From Cheilinus undulatus (lineage: Eukaryota; Chordata; Actinopteri; Labriformes; Labridae), in contig NC_054882.1 in the NCBI RefSeq assembly GCF_018320785.1, positions 21,001 through 85,000 of the forward strand: a DNA stretch of 64,000 bases. The letters are read 5' to 3'. The notes beneath the pieces are model-generated. The model made no database searches. It was not told the DNA's origin and saw only the letters and a program-made list of their open reading frames with translations. Position 1 is the first letter of the stretch. Each line of letters opens with the position of its first letter. A program made the position numbers and the translations under genes. Below, piece by piece: positions 47,500 through 64,000 of the stretch.

Positions 47500-47879
47500 C
47501 AGGATTTTTGACCAAAAATGACAAAATGCTTTAATGTCAAAATGAGAACAGATTTCTACAAAATCAATAAAACAAAAATCTGTGATGTAAAATCAGTGTC
47601 AGCATAAATATTCACCTCCGTTAAAGTGACTGAGCTAATCCGACTCACTGATTGGAGGACAAAGACACCTGAGTCTGGAAGGTCTACTCACTAAGTTCAT
47701 TAGTATTCATGGCTACCATTACACTGTGAAGACAAAAGAACACTCAGAGAAAAGGTTACTGAAAAGACTAAGTCAGGGGATGGAGACAGAAACATCTCCA
47801 GGGTTTTTAGCATTTTTGTTTTTTGTTAGAAAAGCCAAATTATATCAACCCTGACTGATTTATAGAACCAATAAAATCC
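47500..47879. other. Probable repeat-derived non-coding stretch
   Basis: The sequence around 'cagcataaatattcacctcc' and 'aggacaaagacacctgagtc' looks like the terminal region of a dispersed fish DNA repeat, but no ends can be set. No exon was seen. Confidence 0.3.
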
Positions 47880-48945
47880 ATTTGGGGTCGTGAGACACTG
47901 AGAGGGGGTCTCCAGATGCCTTAAAAAAACAGAATATTTCTGAATGACACTGTTGACACTTTACACCAATTTTGCCTAATCATACCTGTTTAGCCAACTT
48001 AAAACCCACTTTTCTTTCCTGTTTTTGCCACATTTAAATCAAATCTCTCCACTCTCTGCCGATTGTTAGCACATTACTGCCTCTATTAACCTCTTTTACC
48101 ACTTTTTAAGCCACATTTCACAATTTACTATGCCATTTTTTTTGCCAGTTTCTGACTATTTCTGCCTCAGCTAACCCTTTTTTTTAACAGTTTATTACAA
48201 TTTTCATCCCATTTCATTAATTTTCCACCTATTTTTGCCACTTTAACCCATTTTTGCCATGTTTTTGTTTTCTGCCACCTTTATCTAACTTTTGGCTTTT
48301 CTAACCCACTTCTGCTACTTTTAAAATCCAATTTCACCACCTTTTCTACTATTTTTTCCATTATTAACACATTTTAGCCATTTTTAACACATTATTTCTG
48401 TTTTAACAGAGGGATTTACATTTTTAAGAGGGCTACTTACTACACAAATGAATTAAATATGTTTCTTTGATAAGTGGTTATTATTCAGGTTAAATATAAA
48501 ATACCACAGTTTATCTTTACAATGGACCAGGATTTTTCTGGCCCCCAGTTTGGCTGGGCCCCAGAAACCTCTCCCATTTATCCCCCTTTTGGACGGCCTT
48601 GTCTCCACATGACTACTCTAGAATGTTCATGGCTGTGTTCAACCACCTTCAGGTACAGTGGGGGTCCCCGGTCTCTGGCTCCTTTATTTTGGGGGTCCCA
48701 GGTCTCCGGGACCTTTATTTTGGGGGTCTCCGGTCTCCGGCACCTTTATTTTGGGGGTGCCCAGTCTCTGGGACCTTTATTTTAGGGGTCCCCGGTCTCC
48801 GGGACCTTTATTTTGGGGGTCCCCAGTCTCTGGGACCTTTATTTTAGGGGTCCCCAGTCTCTGGGACCTTTATTTTAGGGGTCCCCGGTCTCCAGGACCT
48901 TTATTTTGGGGGTCGCGGGCTGAAAAGGTTGAGAACCCCTGAATT
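47880..48945 (-). repeat. Composite repeat with internal 30-bp array and hAT-like end
   Basis: It starts near 'tttggggtcgtgagacactg', continues with reversed GTGGCAAAA-type text ('tttttgccact'), and from 48,660 to 48,915 has about eight tandem copies of a 30-bp unit containing 'gggacctttattttgggggt'. It ends 'ggttgagaacccctg', the reverse complement of a CAGGGGTTCTC hAT-type terminus. Gly/Leu-rich open frames across the array are artefacts. Confidence 0.65.
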
Positions 48946-50417
48946 AAAGGACCATGCTGAAGTTTTTATCAGAGGAGCTCCAGACACAGACTCTCCCGCT
49001 CTCTTCAGTTTCACAGACATTCAGAGAAGTCGGCGTTTGTCACATCAGTTTATTGGAGGAACATGAAATGTGTTTAATGCATTCAGCACTGGAACCATCA
49101 ACACCACCAATCAGCACGCTATTGTCCTCCAGACCGCCGTCAGTCCCGCCTCAGACTCTCCAAACCGCCCGTTTGGAAAATGTTTCACTGTGAAGTTTTA
49201 TAAAAAGTAATAAAATAGTGCAACTTTTTTTAAACTTTGTTTTTCATATTTATCTACATATAAACAGCCAACTAATCTATTAAAGGAACGACCATCCAAA
49301 CATGGAAACACCGAAAAAAAGGTACTTTACAAATTTACAAACGCCCCCGAGTCCTTAAAAACCAGCAGGAGCCGCTGATGACATCATCACGGGCGAGAAC
49401 AGAACCAATCAGATAACAGGCCGAACGATAATAACACTGTTGAGTACGGAGGCCTAGAAAGGACACTAAACGGCTGATTTCCACATCTCACAATAATGTT
49501 GCTCATATTTCAGTTCTAGATCTGTTAGCCTGAGTCAGGATTTACTCATCCTGTTCTCTCCTGATCACCAGTTAAAGGACAATTCTGGTATTTTTTTTGT
49601 GTGAGTTAATGCAGTGAGGCTGGAAACACTCAGGAGGGTTAAAAGGCTGATTTTGGGCTTTGCAACATTCAGGAAGCATGACCCAGATTAAACCGGTGTG
49701 TATGAATAACCCTCATTTACCGCCCTTAACAGAGGCGGTACCTGACCTGTTTTTATCCATTTTTACAACACCTTTATGCAGGAATGCTGGCAGTACACAA
49801 GACCATCCTGGGCCGATTCAGGACAAACTGAAACAATCTTGAGCGTCTGGTTTATAATTTCAGCGCTTGTGAGAGTCAGAGCCTCCCTGAGATTTTGTGT
49901 AGTAACACTGGTTAGACGGTTTTAGGCCGATTTACACTCTAACCCCCCAAAACTACAAAACTAGAGGCTGGGTACAACCAGGACTTTAATCCTCAAAGGT
50001 ATGGATATCGGTATTATCGAGGATGAGTTATAAATATCAGCAAGAAGAGGAAAATCTAAATCACTCTTCCCTCCATGCAGGCAGGCTGACCCTAAACGGG
50101 ACAATTTGAAGCCCTATTTTTGGCCAGTCTGATATCCTGCAACAGTCAGAGGGTGTTGATGCCTGTCCACACTATCACTCCAAATAAACCTAAAATGTGT
50201 GGTGTTGTTATTAATAGTTTATCCCCCTGACAGAGCTGGAACTACACTGAGTTTGTGTCTTCTATTAATATGTATTTATGGGACGGTTTTAGTCCCAGTT
50301 TTTGGCCGATCCTGTAACAATCAGGGAGCGTAGAGCTTGTCCCAAGAGCGTGGGGTGTCAACGGTGTTTGTTACTCCTCTGACAGAGCTGGAACAGGACT
50401 GATTTTTAATCCATTTA
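48946..50417. other. Gene-free stretch, possible distal znf839 3' UTR
   Basis: No exon is seen. On the minus strand an AATAAA-type signal is present near 49,040 (TTTATT on the plus strand), which could end a long znf839 3' UTR of about 4 kb. This is inference only. Confidence 0.3.
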
Positions 50418-50421
50418 TTAA

Positions 50422-51213
50422 CCCTCAGGCATCACTTTAGTTTACTACCCTTTAAAACCATTAAGGACAAAAATGTCCACTTCTAAAAAACTACTATAAA
50501 AGCTTAACAGATTAATATCTTTTTTTCTGCTTTTTTTTTGCATAAATCTCTTAAACAACTTAAGCTGTGCTCAAAACTACCAAACATTCAATCATTTTGA
50601 GGATTTTAACCCTTTAAATGCCAGTTTGATTACTTAAAGATCAAAAAATGTGGTTTGAATGGGAGTCACTGGGACATTTTGGCCACAAGTGACTCGAAAG
50701 GGTAAAAAAATGCATCAAAAGCAATATTTTGGCCAATGTTTGACATACCCAGGACTAAAAAACACACCCCACCCCCCCAACATTAGTTTTCTGGAAAATA
50801 ATGAATGTTTTGTGTATTTTTTTAGAAAAAATATGACCATACTGTAATCAAACTGGAATTTAAAGGGTTAAAAACCTGAAAATTATTCATTTTTTGATTA
50901 TTTTGATCAGAACTGATGTTGATCAAAAGATCTGACCAAAAAAAAGGCAGAAAAAAATATGAATGTATACTATTTTTATTGCTGTTTTTGGAAGTGGACG
51001 TTTTTGTCCTTAACAGCTTTAAAGGGTAGTAAATTTGTTTCAGTGTTCCCCTGACCTGTTAGAGAAATTGAAATTTGAATTAAAAAATTTGCCTAGAAAG
51101 AAACTTTGCTGCAAACAATGAGACCATATGCACTAACACAGCCAACATAGTGAGCAGAGAAAGAGGACAAATGTGCCTAAATGGACAAAAATGTCTCTGG
51201 TGATGCCTGAGGG
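50422..51213 (+). mobile_element. piggyBac-like MITE, outer element
   Basis: The left end TTAA + 'ccctcaggcatcac' (from 50,422) pairs with the right end 'gtgatgcctgaggg' (ending 51,213), flanked there by TTGA, one change from TTAA. The arms continue with 'taaggacaaaaatgtccac' against 'gtggacgtttttgtcctta'. No transposase. TTAA targets with CCC-starting ends suggest piggyBac type. Confidence 0.7.
50610..50867 (+). mobile_element. piggyBac-like MITE nested in the outer one
   Basis: A 258-bp element with 24-bp inverted repeats, 'ccctttaaatgccagtttga' on the left against the complement of 'tcaaactggaatttaaaggg' on the right, one mismatch. TTAA lies immediately outside on both sides (50606-50609 and 50868-50871), the exact piggyBac target duplication. 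No coding capacity. Confidence 0.82.
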
Positions 51214-52319
51214 TTGATAAACCGTTATGAAGTAAAGCTGGCTGTATGGAAGAGAATTAAAAAATAAAGTTTTCACCACTATTCTCTTTGTTATCCAGCC
51301 GACAACGCCAAGCGTCCTTCACTGTGAGAGGGTCTCTTACAGCCATGTGGTCTCGCGGTCTGTCTGAGTCGTCTAGTCTAGTCTAGTCCGTGTTCAGGAT
51401 TAGATTGTTTAAATCCCTCAGAACGGTCCTCGTGTCTGTGCTCTCCCATGTTTTTAGTTCAGTTAAGATCTCAAAACCGTCTCATGTGAAACCAGCCAAT
51501 CACAAACCAGGATCTCAATCGTTCCACCTGAAAGTTTGTGTTTTTTTACGTGTTTTCATCGACAGTCTGGCAACCAAAGCCAGCCGGGTCAGGATCGTTA
51601 AAAATACCAGAATGGCCCTTTAAGCTTTGTGATGCGTTAATGATTGATCATGTTGGGGTCGATGTTTCAGGCTAACAGACTTTAACTGTCGATATGAGGA
51701 ACACTAAATTAAAAGGTTAAAATTTGATCGTTTGCCGTGAGGCGTCCGTCAGCAGCTTCTCGCTGGTTTCACTGTTTGTCAGAAAAACTCCATTTTCTCT
51801 CCGTTCTTTGTCAAACTCAACTTCCTGTTTTCAAAGCGAGTCTTAACCGTCCAGGTGTGGCGTTAAAGGAGCAGTCCGTCCTCACTGCCAGTCCTTTTGT
51901 TGGGGGGGGGGCAGCAGCTCCTCAGCAGATCTGTCAGCGCCCCCTACAGGCTGCTGTGTCCAACAGTTAAAACATTCAGTTAATCCAGAGGGGGGTGCTA
52001 CACCAGACGGCGTGTTCAAGCTCCGCCTCCAGAGAGACCGAGATAGATGAGTGGTGGAGACTTGTTTTAAGACTTGAGTCGGTACACGTTGATATGAAGG
52101 TCCAGGTCCAGGTCCAGGTGTTTGTGGTCACCCAGGTAAAGGAGTGTTTATTCCATACCGCCTTAACAATTCCACCTTAAAGTCCAGATTCTCCTGGTCG
52201 CCGTGGCGCCGGTTTGGATTAAAGTTGTCAGAGTTAGATTGTTTTTAAATCTTCGTTAATCTGAGATCGATGGAATCAGGAAGAAGCAAAACTTTAAAAA
52301 GCCTCAGGAGAACAGAGGA
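51214..52319. other. Gene-free stretch
   Basis: No exon or clear element. It may be part of the znf839 3' UTR (minus strand). A short 'ccaggtccaggtccaggt' repeat lies near 52,100. Confidence 0.3.
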
Positions 52320-52760
52320 GCTACTGTAGCTTCACTATCTACAGCTAAGGTAGCTTTAGCAAATGTAGCAAAACATAGCTATATATAGCAGTGGTGCATA
52401 GCTATGTAGCTAATGTGGATACAGAGTTATGTATTCTACAGCTTAGTTAGCTTCAGCAAATTTAGCTAAGCAGCTACATTGGCCACGTAGCTAATGTAGC
52501 CTCGTCTTCTAGACTAAGTCAGCTTAGCTACATTTGCTGAAGCTAACTTAGTTAAAGATAACCAGGCTACATAGATAACCTATCTGTGTAGCTTGCATAG
52601 CTGCTTGTTTATCTACAGAGCTACACAAGCTGTAGCTTTGTTATCTATAGCTCGGTTAGCTTCAGTAGACATTGCTAAAGCTGACCTAGCTATGTAGATA
52701 CATATCTGCTTTGTGAGCTTAACTGTAGCTACATAGCTTATGCAGCTAAGGAAGCTCTGT
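52320..52760 (+). repeat. Degenerate GCTA-rich repeat
   Basis: About 440 bp saturated with 'tagct', 'agctaa' and 'gctacatag' motifs in both orientations, giving many small inverted repeats. No fixed period is obvious. Confidence 0.7.
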
Positions 52761-53276
52761 GAGTTATGCTAGCAGTGTTAGGGTTAGCTTTATTCCTGTT
52801 TGTTCTGCTTTATTCACCGTTTTGAGTTCCGCTCTATCAGGTTAGCGCTGTAGCCCCTGCTGCCCTGACCTGCATGTAAATCTGATTTTATTCCTAGAGT
52901 TTGAGTCGTGTTTCCGTTATAAAATGTAGCCAGACTGTTGTGAATATTTTAGCGGCAGAGAAATATTTCCTGTCAGGTGAAATGTGTGGAATATTCTAGA
53001 TGCAGCAGTAGAAATGCTCTGCAGAAGTGTCTGATCCTCAGCACTCTCTCTGTGGTTCAGATCTGACTGAGAAAGTGGAGTTTTTTTAAAGTTTTGCTGA
53101 TTCTGATGGAATAAAATGAGACTGCGTGGTTTCAGAACCATCAGCATCAAACCTTCAGACAACTTTAACCCCCGCTGTGCTCCAGTCTTCCTGTTCCTGT
53201 TAGTTAAACAGGAAGTTATCCTGCGTTGGGTTTCACTTCAGGTTTTGTAGCATGGACTTAGTTGATTTTACCAGGA

Positions 53277-63965
<10,689 letters not shown>

Positions 63966-64000
63966 CTGCACAACGAATTGAAATTGGAGCTTTGTCATTA

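Overview
The window looks like a piece of a teleost fish nuclear genome. Genes are split into many small exons with GT-AG introns. Four vertebrate gene models can be rebuilt from splice sites and reading frame. The DNA between and inside them is full of fish-type repeats: hAT-like, Tc1-like and piggyBac-like DNA elements, a LINE tail, a solo LTR, tRNA-derived SINEs and several kilobase-scale minisatellites.

Layout: (1) 1-5.3 kb is repeat-rich and holds a LINE remnant and a hAT-like element that carries a 40-bp minisatellite and a solo LTR. (2) 5.3-13.4 kb holds a multi-exon immunoglobulin-superfamily receptor (+), whose last intron is filled by 3.9 kb of GATG/ATG repeats. (3) 13.6-26.5 kb is dkc1 (+), encoding dyskerin, with 15 exons. 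Its introns hold candidate small RNAs: two H/ACA snoRNAs in introns 8 and 12 and a near-identical C/D-box pair in introns 10 and 13. Intron 8 also holds a 3.1-kb G/T-rich minisatellite. (4) 28.0-32.7 kb is an F-box/leucine-rich-repeat gene (-). (5) 33-38.8 kb is gene-free, with hAT-like copies and a Tc1 element nested in other repeats. (6) 38.9-46.3 kb is cinp (+), a CDK2-interacting protein gene with 5 coding exons. (7) 46.3-53.3 kb is repeats plus the probable long 3' flank of the next gene. (8) 53.3-64.0 kb is znf839 (-), ten exons running off the right edge.

cinp and znf839 are convergent neighbours here; from memory they are also neighbours on human 14q32, which supports both names. Dyskerin is the H/ACA RNP pseudouridine synthase, so its gene carrying H/ACA guide RNAs in its introns is a self-consistent arrangement. 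The most interesting signals are the C/D-box pair in the dkc1 introns, the dispersed 40-46 bp minisatellite family found at four loci, and the layered transposon insertions, several with recognisable target-site duplications. All calls come from reading the sequence; no database search was run.
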